From NCBI GenBank assembly GCA_014084085.1, contig NPFB01000132.1:1-32127 (forward strand): a stretch of 32,127 nt of DNA, given 5' to 3'. Below the pieces are notes generated by a model that worked only from the letters and a program-made list of their open reading frames with translations, did no database searches and was not told the DNA's origin. The translations under genes and the position numbers were made by a program. Shown here piece by piece: positions 9,082 through 17,966 of this stretch. Source of the DNA: Hondaea fermentalgiana (Eukaryota; Sar; Bigyra; Thraustochytrida; Thraustochytriidae). Numbering within the stretch: position 1 is the first letter of the stretch; every line of letters begins with the position of its first letter.

Positions 9082-11229
9082 TTAGTCGACGGACTCCATG
9101 GCGGAGAAGTCCTCATCATCACCACCGGACTCGTCGAGGGCCGGAAGGTCGTCAAGATCATCGAGGCCATCATCGCCGTCAGTGGCGTCATCGATGGAAA
9201 GGCCGAGCTTGACGAGCTTGTGAAGGCGGCCGGCAAACTGGACGGGGTCGTCGAGGCTGAAGCCCGAAGTGAGGAGGGCAGTCTCGTAGAGGAGCCAGAT
9301 AAGATCCTTGACGGTCTTGTCCGAGGCATCGGCATCGGCCTTGGTGCGGAGGGCCTGGATGATGCTGCTGTAGGGGTTGACCTCCATGGTCTTCTTGGAA
9401 GCCATGTAGCCCATGGTGGACGAGTCGCGAAGGGCCTGGGCCTTCATGACACGCTCCATGTTGGCGGACCAGCCGTACTCGCCGGTGGAGAGCGTGCAGG
9501 GCGAGTCGACCATGCGGTCAGAGACGATGACCTTCTCGACCTTGTCGTCGAGCACAGACTTGATGAGCTCAGTGAGCTTCTCGGTCTTGGCCTTCTCCTC
9601 CTCGAAGTTCTTCTTCTCGTCCTCATCAAGGCTGAGGTCAAGACCCTCCTTGGTGACGGAGATGAGCTTCTTGCCCTCGAACTCCTTGAGCTGCTGGACG
9701 GCGTACTCGTCAATGGGGTCAACCATGAAGAGGCACTCGTAGCCCTTCTTGCGAAGACGCTCGAGGAAGGGCGAGTTCTCGACAGCCTTGCGGGACTCGC
9801 CGGTAATGTAAAAGATACCCTGCTGCTTCTCGGGCATGCGCGAGATGTAGTCCTTGAGCGAGGTCATCTCGTCGCCAGACTTGGTGCTCGGGTAGCGGAG
9901 GAGCTCGGCAATCTTGTTGCGGTTCTGCGAGTCCTCGTGCACACCAAGCTTGAGGTTCTTGGAGAAGGCCTCGTAGAACTTGGCGTACTTGCCGTCGGCC
10001 GAGTCGTCCTCGGCGAGCTCGGCAAAGAGCTCAAGGGTCTTCTTGACGAGGTTCTTGCGGATGACCTTGAGCACGCGGTTCTGCTGGAGGGTCTCGCGGG
10101 AAATGTTGAGGGGGAGATCCTCAGAGTCGACGATGCCGCGGACAAAGCCGAGCCACTCGGGCATGAGGTCCTCGCAGTTGTCCATGATGAAGACACGGCG
10201 CACGTAGAGCTTGATCTGGTTCTTCTTCTTGGTGTTGCCGCCCTCGAACATGTCAAAGGGAGCGCGCTTGGGCACAAAGAGGAGAGCGCGGAACTCGAGG
10301 TTACCCTCGACCGAAAAGTGCTTGGTGGCGAGGGGAGCCTCCCAGTCGTTGCTGATGCTCTTGTAAAAGGCATCGTACTCCTCGGTGGTGACCTCGTCGG
10401 GCTTGCGCATCCAGATGGGCTTCTGGTTGTTGAGAAGCTCCCACTCCGAGGTGACCTCCTTGACCTTCTTGGTCTTCTTCTTCTTCTCGCCTTCCTCCTC
10501 CTTGTCGGTCACGTCCTCGACCTTGGGGGCGTCGCCCTCCTCCTCTTCCTCCTCCTCTTCGTCGTCGGTGACCTCCTTCTCGGTCTCCTTCTCAACGAGG
10601 AGGTAGATGGGGAAGCTGATGAACTCGGAGTGCTTCTTGACGAGGTCCTTGATGCGGCGCTCCTCGAGGTACTCCTCCTGGTCGTCCTTGAGGTGGAGGA
10701 CAATGTGGGTACCGCGGGGGATCTTCTCGTAGTCGGTGTCCTCGGCCACGGTGAACGAGCCACCAGCGCTCGAGGACCAAACCCACTGCTTGTCGTCATC
10801 GTTGCTCTTGGAGTGCACCTCGACGCGCTCGGCGACGAGGTAGGCGGAGTAAAAGCCCACACCGAACTGACCAATCATCGAGATGTCAGCACCGGCCTGA
10901 AGGGCCTCCATGAAGGCCTTGGTGCCGGACTTGGCGATGGTACCGAGGTTGGTGACGAGGTCCTTCTTGGACATACCGAGGCCGGTATCGCAGATGGTCA
11001 GGGTCTTGTTGGCCTTATCGGGGATGAGCTTGATCTCCATCTTCTCGTTGGCCTCGAGGACCGAGGGGTCCGCGATGGACGAGAAGCGAATCTTATCGAG
11101 GGCATCGCTCGAGTTCGAGATGAGCTCACGAAGGAAGACCTCCTTGGACGAGTAGAAGGTGTTGATAATCAGGGACAGCAGCTGGCTGATGTCCGCCGCG
11201 AACGAGAACGTCTCCGAATCGTCGCTCAT
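9082..11229 (-). CDS. HSP90: Cytosolic heat-shock protein HSP90
   Basis: A 715-residue ATP-dependent chaperone, the usual length for cytosolic HSP90. The N-terminal ATPase shows [20 protein letters not shown] (26-45; Glu35 and Asn39 catalytic/Mg site), DTGLGM (81-86) and GQFGVGFYS (120-128). A charged linker (about 213-260; runs of Glu then Lys) leads to the middle domain ([21 protein letters not shown] region). The C-terminus is AMESVD rather than MEEVD, the signature that docks TPR co-chaperones. There is no signal peptide and no KDEL, so it is cytosolic. Codon use is strongly biased to G- or C-ending codons, as expected of a highly expressed gene; this leaves a very long open frame on the opposite strand, taken as a shadow. 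Confidence 0.97.
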   Translation of the reverse strand: MSDDSETFSFAADISQLLSLIINTFYSSKEVFLRELISNSSDALDKIRFSSIADPSVLEANEKMEIKLIPDKANKTLTICDTGLGMSKKDLVTNLGTIAKSGTKAFMEALQAGADISMIGQFGVGFYSAYLVAERVEVHSKSNDDDKQWVWSSSAGGSFTVAEDTDYEKIPRGTHIVLHLKDDQEEYLEERRIKDLVKKHSEFISFPIYLLVEKETEKEVTDDEEEEEEEEGDAPKVEDVTDKEEEGEKKKKTKKVKEVTSEWELLNNQKPIWMRKPDEVTTEEYDAFYKSISNDWEAPLATKHFSVEGNLEFRALLFVPKRAPFDMFEGGNTKKKNQIKLYVRRVFIMDNCEDLMPEWLGFVRGIVDSEDLPLNISRETLQQNRVLKVIRKNLVKKTLELFAELAEDDSADGKYAKFYEAFSKNLKLGVHEDSQNRNKIAELLRYPSTKSGDEMTSLKDYISRMPEKQQGIFYITGESRKAVENSPFLERLRKKGYECLFMVDPIDEYAVQQLKEFEGKKLISVTKEGLDLSLDEDEKKNFEEEKAKTEKLTELIKSVLDDKVEKVIVSDRMVDSPCTLSTGEYGWSANMERVMKAQALRDSSTMGYMASKKTMEVNPYSSIIQALRTKADADASDKTVKDLIWLLYETALLTSGFSLDDPVQFAGRLHKLVKLGLSIDDATDGDDGLDDLDDLPALDESGGDDEDFSAMESVD

Positions 11230-11765
11230 GGTTCCTAGTGTTTTGTTGTCTGGCTGTTGGTTAATCGCGTTCGCCTTCAGTTAGTCTCTCTCGTCACGGG
11301 TCCTTCTCTCACTCTTACTCTCTCCCACTCTTCTTCTTGCGCCCTCCGGTTTCCTTCTCCTTTCCCTCCTTTGGTGCCTTGTTCTCCGCAAACGGGCGGT
11401 TGCCAGCTCACCAAGGGACGCAATGCGTGCGCGCTCCTCAGGGGCAACGTCCGCGGCACACGAGCAAGGCGGTGCGTGGATTGCGAAGGAAAGGAGCGAG
11501 AACGAGGGCCACGCGAAAGAAAGAGTGATGTCCGAGGACTTGCGCGCAGCGCGGTCGTCTCGTCGTGCGTCACGTACCTCTGTCGGGGCAGGGCAGGCTC
11601 GCTGTGCAGGTTTCGGGTCTGGTGCTGCGCCGCCAATCTCTCTTTCGATCTCCGCCTTGCACACGATGCAAACGGGCGCTCATACGAGTTTAGTGAGGCG
11701 TGCACCGCGCCACCGGTCGTTGGAGTCTCTAGAAAATCACTAAGAGGGCCTACTAACGACGATCC

Positions 11766-11778
11766 TTCGAGAAGGTTC
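11766..11778 (-). promoter_or_regulatory. Heat-shock element, three perfect units
   Basis: TTCGAGAAGGTTC fits the HSF-binding pattern TTCnnGAAnnTTC exactly. It lies 537 bases upstream of the HSP90 ATG. If the leader contains the proposed intron, the site would be near the transcription start. HSF trimers bind alternating inverted units of this type. Confidence 0.75.
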
Positions 11779-11839
11779 GGGCTGTGCGGAGCGCACCGGA
11801 CGCCGAAATATTGTAGACAAATGTTGACTATAGGGTGTT

Positions 11840-11852
11840 TTCTAGAAGAACC
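11840..11852 (-). promoter_or_regulatory. Probable second heat-shock element
   Basis: TTCTAGAAGAACC contains two perfect inverted units (TTCnnGAA) and a degenerate third. A weaker CTCTAGAA site lies at 11727-11734. Together with the site at 11766 they form a cluster upstream of HSP90. Confidence 0.5.
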
Positions 11853-12990
11853 GGAGGTACGGGAACGCAGGGAACTTTTTATATCAAAGTTATGAAGGTG
11901 CGAAAGTTACAAAAGTGCTTAACGAGCTAAGGGTGACGGAGAGGCCGAGGCGACGAGTCGGAGACTTCGAAACGTCGGTCTAGTTTCTAGTTCTTCAAGC
12001 TCTTGTTTGTGCTATACACACTACCTCTTGGGCTTGCCATGCGAGCCGCGACAACATCAGACTCTAGGTATTTTTTTCCACGGCATGTCCAAACAACTCC
12101 AGAGCCAAAAGACGGGTTTTTCGTGTTTTGCATGACTTCTTTGCATTTCTCTTTTCTCCCCTTGTGCTGCGCACACGCGTACTACACGGAATCCTCTTAC
12201 GTCTTTCGGACAGGGACTACCGACGCGTCGACCAACTACTCAAAAATCACACACTGTATGTGTCGTATCGATCATGTCTCCATTGCTCTAATGCCCAGCA
12301 TCTCTCTTCTTTGCTGTTACGCCTCTCACTTGAGAATCTCTTTCTGCCGTATCAAAAAATCGGACAAGGCCTTGTTAAAAAGTCATTGTTTCCACAATCC
12401 CCCAAAAGAAGCAAGAATTGTAGTTGACGCCAATGGTGGCAAGATCATCGTGACGGGCATCATCGATTAAACTCCGAGTCATCGAACCTCGTGCAGCAGA
12501 CATCGACGCATTTTGCCTTTTGCTGCCGAAAATATCTTTTGCGCTTGTTTGCGCGCGTTGCCGTAGAAGTGAAGCTGCTTTTGCTCAAGGACGCCGTGCA
12601 AACATCTTCTTTCCTTTCTTCCTGCTAATTGATGTCATCGCTGGCATCAATTGCTTTCGTTTCCTCTGTTGCGTCTCATTCATCACCTCAATTCTTTCCA
12701 ATTCTTTTCTGACCGATGTTACGAACCAAGCGGACATGCACGACAACTCGCACTGGCAGTGCCCGCCACGTTCCGTTGTGTGGAAGGATAGGCCGGCCAA
12801 GAGAGAAAAAAAAATTCCCTCGCTCGAAAGTAAGTAGGCTAAAAGAAAAAGTGCGGCACGCGCTGCCCAAACCGCTGCACTGCAACCAAGACAGGGGTCA
12901 GACCTGAAAGAGGAGGCGCATCTGCGCGCGCGCTGCAGCCCCTCCTCGGCACGACGCCGCGCGAGAAGACACTCCAGTCTTCTCCCTTGC

Positions 12991-13046
12991 GCTCTTGCTT
13001 GTTTGCTTGCTTGCTTCCGCTCACGCACGCACGCACGCACGCACGC
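12991..13046 (+). repeat. CTTG and ACGC tetranucleotide repeats before WD40-1
   Basis: CTTG/TTTG units (12991-13017) are followed by about six ACGC units (13022-13046), ending 18 bases before the ATG at 13065. They probably lie in the 5' leader or core promoter. Confidence 0.85.
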
Positions 13047-13064
13047 GCTCGAGACGCTCGGACG

Positions 13065-13967
13065 ATGGGCCGCCTTAGCGAGGTCTATGCGGTCGCACAG
13101 TCCGAGACGCTCATCGTCGCGGCGACGGCAGGGGAGTACCCGGCCTTGTACGCGTGGACCAAAGCGGGCGCCTTAATTTTCGAATTGAAGACGCCAGATG
13201 CGGCCGCAGCGACAACCCTGGCGCTAGAAGGCAACCTGGCTGCACTCGGCACGTACGAAGGCAACATTTTCCTTGTCGATGTTGAATCTGGTGAGCTCGT
13301 GCAGACTTTAAGAGGTCACGAAGACGCCATCGGAGGCATCATCCTCAACGATGAGGTCGTTTCTGGGTCTTGGGATGGAACCATACGCGTATGGGACAAG
13401 TCGGGCGGGGATTGCATCAAGACAATCGCAACAGGGTCCAAGGTGGGAGACCTTGCATCGAATGGAGAATTGATTGCAACCGCCTTGCAGGATGGCACCA
13501 TTCGCGTCTTTGAACATGATAGCGGCAAACGCTTACGTGTCATTCGCGAAGGAACCGATGTGTTTGGGGCCGTTGCAATGGACACTGAGCGTATTGTGAC
13601 GGGGTCGCATGACTGCATGATTCGAATTTACGCCTTGCCTTCATACGACCTCGTCCACGTTCTTTCGGGACACAGTCATCGTGTGTGGTCCGTTGCGCTC
13701 GAGGGCGCATATATTGTCAGCGGATCGGCAGACAATACGGTGAGAGTCTGGGACTCTGATTCTGGCGAGCAAATTCACATGCTCCAGGATCATGAAGGAG
13801 ACGTGCAATCCGTCTCTCTTGTGGGGCAAGAGATTGTTTCTGGGTCCTGGGACGGAACTGTCCGGGCATGGGATCTCGAGTCCGGCTCTGCCAAGTATGT
13901 GCTCAATGGAATGGAGCCACTGCTCGAGTCTTCTTCGTCCTCCTCATCGTGTCTTTGTCTATGGTAG
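13065..13967 (+). CDS. WD40-repeat protein, tandem paralogue 1
   Basis: A 300-residue protein made almost entirely of a seven-bladed WD40 propeller. Blades end in typical words such as SGSWDGTIRVWD, SGSADNTVRVWD and SGSWDGTVRAWD, and two carry the GH dipeptide (LRGHEDAI, LSGHSHRV). It begins MGRLSEVYAVAQSETLIVAAT, which matches the start of the next two genes, so the three are tandem duplicates; this copy is the most diverged. WD40 propellers are protein-binding platforms. There is no F-box, kinase or other added domain, so the partner is unknown. It ends in a Ser-rich tail (SSSSSSSCLCLW). The longer frame starts at TTG; the ATG at 13065 was chosen because it aligns with the paralogues. Confidence 0.88.
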   Translation: MGRLSEVYAVAQSETLIVAATAGEYPALYAWTKAGALIFELKTPDAAAATTLALEGNLAALGTYEGNIFLVDVESGELVQTLRGHEDAIGGIILNDEVVSGSWDGTIRVWDKSGGDCIKTIATGSKVGDLASNGELIATALQDGTIRVFEHDSGKRLRVIREGTDVFGAVAMDTERIVTGSHDCMIRIYALPSYDLVHVLSGHSHRVWSVALEGAYIVSGSADNTVRVWDSDSGEQIHMLQDHEGDVQSVSLVGQEIVSGSWDGTVRAWDLESGSAKYVLNGMEPLLESSSSSSSCLCLW

Positions 13968-14024
13968 CGGATAACTAGGCCCTACTAGGCCAAGCCTGAA
14001 AAAGCCCCAAGGCCTTGCTGAGCG

Positions 14025-14053
14025 GAGCTGAGCTGAGCTGAGCTGAGCTGAGC
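14025..14053 (+). repeat. GAGCT pentanucleotide array
   Basis: Nearly six tandem GAGCT units (29 bases) lie about 60 bases after the WD40-1 stop. Each unit contains the AGCT palindrome. Confidence 0.9.
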
Positions 14054-14621
14054 CTAGCCTGCAGTGGTGCGTAGATCATGACAACGCAGACACACGAACA
14101 GCCGTGATGTCTTGCTCGTCGAGGCCGCTCATCTCCCCTTGCGCAATACCTCCCTCCCAATCAACCTCTTTGTGAATCATACTCTTGCTCTTCTTCTCCT
14201 CCTCCTTGTCCTTGTCCTCCTTGGCTTCTTCTCCCACATGTCAACGCCGATACCTTCAACTCGGTCCACCCTTCCTTCCCGCTCCCCTGCTCTGCCCTGC
14301 ACGCAGTCCCGACCTCGCGCCACTTTCGCCCCAGCTCCTCCGGCGCTGGCCGCTCCCCGTGCGCGCGCAGGCCAGCGCGCGTGGCCTGGGCTGGCCTGCC
14401 TGCTCTGCTCTCGTCTCGCCTCGCCTCGTCTTCTCTCCTCACGCGTCTGCCCTTGCCTTGCCTTGCCTTGCCGCTGCGAGGCGAGGCGGGTCGAGTCGAG
14501 TCGAGTCGAGCCGCAGCAGCAGCGCAGGGACGAACGAGAAGCACGAACTGCGTCGACGCGTGTTTTGGTGCACGTGGCGGAGTAGGAGCCATCGACCGTG
14601 GGTGCTCTGCGTGAACGCCAT

Positions 14622-14673
14622 GCCAGGCCAGGCCAGGCCAGGCCAGGCCAGGCCGAGCCAGGCCAGGCCGAGC
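14622..14673 (+). repeat. AGGCC pentanucleotide array
   Basis: Tandem CCAGG/GGCCA units, some altered to CCGAG, lie about 275-325 bases upstream of the WD40-2 start. A short open frame runs through them but is not considered coding. Confidence 0.9.
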
Positions 14674-14947
14674 CGGCGGGGGAGCGCGGGCGTCGCCGCG
14701 GCGTGCCGTCCTCTCCTCCCTCTCCTCCTCTCCTCTCGGCCGGCGCAGCGCTGCAGCGCGCAGGGAGGGATGGCTGGCACTGGGAGCGGGCGGGCGGGCG
14801 GTGCGAAGAAGCGCGCCGGGATGCGCACGCCGCGGCCAGAGCCAGCGGCGCGAGGCAGGCGGCAGAACCCGTTCGCTCCTGCGCGGGCTTTCGCGGGCGG
14901 GCGCGGGCGAGGAGGCGGGAGGCGCGGCGGGAGGCGCGGCGGGCGGG

Positions 14948-16117
14948 ATGGGGCTCGTCAACGGGAGCGTGTGGGCCGTGGCGCAGTCGGAGCAGCTGGT
15001 CGTGGCCGGCAGCGGCGCCTTCGACCCGGTGCTGAGGGCGTGGACCAGGCGCGGGGGCGCGCTGGTGCTCGAGATGGCCACGCCCAACCAGGCTGGAGTG
15101 CTGGCCGTCGCCGTGCGGGGTAACCGCGCCGCAGCAGGAACCTTTCCGGGCGCCGTCTTCATCGTCGACGTGCTCGCCGCAGAAGTCGTGCACGAGCTTC
15201 AAGGCCACACGGCAGCGGTCTGGAGCGTCGTGCTCGACGACGCGATCGTCACGGGCTCCTGGGATGGGTCCATTCGGATCTGGGATGAGGAGACCGGCGA
15301 GTGCGTGCAGTCGATCTTCGTTGGACCCAAGATCGGCGGCATTGCCACGCACGGCAACCTGATCGCCGCAGGCTTCCTGGTGGACAATTCGGTGCGCATC
15401 TTTGACAGGACCACCGAAGAAACTCTTGCGGTGATTCGTGACGCAGGCGACGATGTGCACTCGGTCGCGATGGACGCGCGCCACCTGGTGTCCGCCTCGA
15501 ATGACAAAAAGGTGAGGGTCTACGCAATACCCTCGTTTGAGCTGCTCAACGTCCTCGAAGGACATACAAGCTGGGTGCACTCTGTCGCTGTCGCCGGAAA
15601 CCGTGTTGTGAGCTGCTCGTGGGACACAACAATCATCATTTGGGACTGCTATACGAGTGACCCGCTCTTGATGCTCCACGGACATGACAACGCCATCCTT
15701 TCGGTTTCAATCTTTGGCTCCGACATTGTGAGTGGGGCTTGGGACTTTTCTGTAAAAACCTGGGACCTTCACACGGGGGCCTTGAAGCATTCGTATGACG
15801 GAACAGAATCGCTGCCGTCCACTCGGGAATTGGCAGCTTTGAACCGAGCGATGAACCGCAAGGAAGTCCCAGTTTGCTCGTTGTCGTCTTCTCTGCTAGA
15901 TCGAAAGACGCAATGGCAAAAGAAGAGGAAACAGCGAAAACAGCAGCAAAAGTTGGCGAAGCAGGAGGAGCATCCACAACAACAGCTCGAGCGATTGCGA
16001 AGAACTATTCATGAAGATATCAAGGGCGACCTTTTGCCGCGCATGCTCTTTTCTCAATGGTATCGAACCCGACGCAACCCATCATCATCAGGTGCGTCCC
16101 TCGCCGAGGACTTGTAA
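14948..16117 (+). CDS. WD40-repeat protein, tandem paralogue 2
   Basis: A 389-residue seven-bladed WD40 protein closely similar to its neighbour at 16923. It begins MGLVNGSVWAVAQSEQLVVA and shares the blade order, including TGSWDGSIRIWD, LEGHTSWVHSVAVAGN and SGAWDFSVKTWD. Unlike the other copies it has an extra basic, Gln/Lys-rich C-terminal tail of roughly 90 residues (WQKKRKQRKQQQKLAKQEE) that could be a coiled coil or nuclear signal. The first ~60 codons are much richer in G and C than the rest, continuous with the G-rich leader. The frame is open upstream to a GTG at 14801; the ATG at 14948 aligns with the paralogues. Confidence 0.9.
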   Translation: MGLVNGSVWAVAQSEQLVVAGSGAFDPVLRAWTRRGGALVLEMATPNQAGVLAVAVRGNRAAAGTFPGAVFIVDVLAAEVVHELQGHTAAVWSVVLDDAIVTGSWDGSIRIWDEETGECVQSIFVGPKIGGIATHGNLIAAGFLVDNSVRIFDRTTEETLAVIRDAGDDVHSVAMDARHLVSASNDKKVRVYAIPSFELLNVLEGHTSWVHSVAVAGNRVVSCSWDTTIIIWDCYTSDPLLMLHGHDNAILSVSIFGSDIVSGAWDFSVKTWDLHTGALKHSYDGTESLPSTRELAALNRAMNRKEVPVCSLSSSLLDRKTQWQKKRKQRKQQQKLAKQEEHPQQQLERLRRTIHEDIKGDLLPRMLFSQWYRTRRNPSSSGASLAEDL

Positions 16118-16922
16118 TTTGTAAAACGAAGCCCCGACGCCCGAATTTCGTGTCCGGGGAAGCCAGCAAAATCAAAGCTAAAACCAATTTATGTGTGTGT
16201 AGTTTGTTACCAGTCTCATGAGCGAAACGAACGATAGAATGTTGATATAGACAAAGTGGCATGCTGTGCATGGTCCTCGCAGCTGGCAAAACCGTTCTTC
16301 GTGCAATGACGATACTTCACTGTAGTGGAGTGGGTTGTCTGCTACATGACCTGGACGGCCCGAAAACGGGACATGCGCGGCAAAGTGTGATGATGCAGAT
16401 GATCAGCGAACGAGTGGTCCAGGCAAAATCCAGAGCCAAACCACACGTAAGTACGCCCGCTGGCGTTCTCGTCGATGTGAGACGTACCGCGAGCCTCTAC
16501 CACCGTCATCCGAAGACTTGGGCTTGCGTGTTGCCGCTACGAGGGCCGATCTACCCCTCGCTGGCAGCCCCCTCTCGCCTTGGTTCCAGCATGTTCCGCG
16601 GAGCGTCACCTCGTGCCGCCTTCACAGTCAGAGGTTTTACTTTACCTTCAACTTGCCTAGCACGTGCAGTTGCAGTAGCGGCGGCACACGCCCAGGTACC
16701 AGCTCAACTCACAGGCGACTCGACTCGGGCTGGCTCGCGCAATCGATCAATCGAGACGCCTCGGCCCCGGCGGCCGCCCACGCTCTCGCCGTGCCCGGGT
16801 GCTGCAGTTCGTGCGTGGCAAACGTAGTTCGCTCGCGCCATCGTGGCTGCGTTTTGGCTTGGTGGTTTGGGATTAGCAGAGCAACAGGATCTCGGCTCGG
16901 CAAGACAGGAAGCAAAAGCGCC
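16118..16922. other. Spacer and leader before WD40-3
   Basis: 805 bases with no recognised gene. GTAAGT at 16447-16452 (in CACGTAAGTACG) is a good splice-donor match, and AG acceptors follow at about 16870-16890, so a leader intron is possible. Open frames here are unlike any family. Confidence 0.4.
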
Positions 16923-17966
16923 ATGGGTCGTATCGGAGGGAGCGTCTGGGCTGTCGCGCAGTCGAACGAGCTCATCGTGGCCGGAAGCGGCGGCTTCGAC
17001 CCCGCTCTCCGCGCGTGGAGCAAAGAGGGCGCCTTGGTCTTGGAGGTCAAGACGCCCAATAACGCAGGAGCCCTGGCCGTCGATGTTCACGGCAATCTTG
17101 CTGTTGTCGGGACGTACACAGGTGCCGTCTATCTTGTTGACGTCCTCTCGGGGGCAGTTGTTTACGTGCTGCAAGGACACACGGACGCCGTTTGGGACGT
17201 CGTTTTGGATGGCGGCGTCGTGTTCTCTGGATCTTGGGATGGCTCCATTCGGATGTGGGATGCATCCACCGGGGTATGCACTTCAACAATTTCAGTTGGC
17301 TCAAAAGTTGGCGGTCTTGCCACCCAAGACGATTTCATTGTCGTAGGTTTTAAAGACAGCACAGTTCAGGTATTTTCCAAGTCTACTGGCGAACGTGTGC
17401 ATATTTTCAGCGTGCCGACAGTGTGGGCGAAATCTATTGCCATGAACGACAAACACTTGGTCACCGGATCTGACGATCGACGAATTCGGGTCTACGACGT
17501 GCCTTCCTTTGAGCTTCTTCACACCCTCGAAGGACACACAAGCTGGGTCAATTCCGTTGCACTTGACGGAGATACCATTGTCAGCAGTTCTTGGGACAGG
17601 ACCATCAAAGTCTGGGATGCTACGGATGGTCAAGAGCTTCGTACGCTTCACGGACACTCGAATGCAGTGCAATCCGTTTCTTTGCTGGGGTCTGATATTG
17701 TCAGTGGATCATGGGACTGCTCTGTCAAGATCTGGGACGTGGAGACGGGCGCCGTGAAGCGCGCTTTTGACGGCACCGAGGCTTCGCCATCTGCGCGAAC
17801 GTGGGGTGCGCTGGCACTCGCTCTTGAGGCAGCAGACGCCCCACCGTCTCCTTCAACTCCTCCTTTTGGCTGCTTTGCTGGCTGCTGGCCTTGGCGACGA
17901 GATCGTGGACTCGAACGTCAAACCTCGCTCGCGAACGCCAGCACCAGAGAGTCTTATATGCTTTAA
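16923..17966 (+). CDS. WD40-repeat protein, tandem paralogue 3
   Basis: A 347-residue seven-bladed WD40 protein. The seven blades can be read in order: SVWAVAQ..LRAW, ALAVDV..VYLVDV, VWDVVL..SGSWDGSIRMWD, GGLATQ..VQVFS, KSIAMN..IRVYD, VNSVAL..SSSWDRTIKVWD and VQSVSL..SGSWDCSVKIWD. It is very similar to paralogue 2 throughout the propeller. The C-terminus differs: a short tail with Cys and aromatic residues (FGCFAGCWPWRR) replaces the basic extension. The longer frame begins at a non-ATG codon; the ATG at 16923 (GCCATGG context) aligns with both paralogues. Its binding partner is unknown. Confidence 0.9.
   Translation: MGRIGGSVWAVAQSNELIVAGSGGFDPALRAWSKEGALVLEVKTPNNAGALAVDVHGNLAVVGTYTGAVYLVDVLSGAVVYVLQGHTDAVWDVVLDGGVVFSGSWDGSIRMWDASTGVCTSTISVGSKVGGLATQDDFIVVGFKDSTVQVFSKSTGERVHIFSVPTVWAKSIAMNDKHLVTGSDDRRIRVYDVPSFELLHTLEGHTSWVNSVALDGDTIVSSSWDRTIKVWDATDGQELRTLHGHSNAVQSVSLLGSDIVSGSWDCSVKIWDVETGAVKRAFDGTEASPSARTWGALALALEAADAPPSPSTPPFGCFAGCWPWRRDRGLERQTSLANASTRESYML

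Larger units (their letters stand above)
11230..13064. promoter_or_regulatory. Divergent HSP90 / WD40-1 intergenic region
   Basis: 1.8 kb between head-to-head genes. The HSP90-proximal part holds a candidate leader intron (donor GTACGT at 11577-11572 and acceptor TAG at 11237-11235, minus strand) and the heat-shock elements listed separately. The middle (about 12000-12800) is more AT-rich. It has open frames up to about 150 codons, but these are Cys/Ser/His-rich, start at non-ATG codons and resemble no family, so none was called. Tandem CTTG and ACGC repeats lie next to the WD40 start. No RNA gene was recognised. Confidence 0.5.
13968..14947. other. Repeat-rich spacer and leader before WD40-2
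   Basis: 980 bases with no credible gene. It holds a GAGCT pentanucleotide array, an AGGCC array, CTTGC and TCGAG short repeats (around 14450-14510), and a G-rich tract (14892-14947) that runs straight into the ATG. Long open frames exist on both strands but encode Arg/Ala/Pro low complexity with no protein signature. They reflect GC content above neighbouring regions. Confidence 0.55.

Noticed and set aside
9031..11238. 735-codon open frame on the strand opposite HSP90
   Set aside because: It mirrors HSP90 almost exactly. It encodes Leu/Val/Gly/Asp-rich sequence with no family signature, and is explained by strong G/C-ending codon bias in HSP90.
11257..11895. 212-codon plus-strand frame upstream of HSP90
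   Set aside because: It begins at TTG and lies in the HSP90 leader and promoter with the heat-shock elements; the translation is not protein-like.
12003..12470. 155-codon plus-strand frame between HSP90 and WD40-1
   Set aside because: It begins at TTG, has unusual Cys/His/Ser content and matches no known fold; likely chance in AT-richer intergenic DNA.
12475..12500. GGTTCGA-type word on the minus strand, as in a tRNA T-arm
   Set aside because: The flanking bases do not form a T-stem and no other tRNA arm is nearby.
14025..14053. GAGCT array as an immunoglobulin switch-like element
   Set aside because: The unit resembles mammalian switch repeats, but the array is short and there is no reason to expect that function here.
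14161..15685. Long minus-strand open frames (333 and 502 codons) over the WD40-2 leader and gene
   Set aside because: They start at non-ATG codons or within repeats, encode Arg/Ala/Pro low complexity, and overlap a clear WD40 gene.
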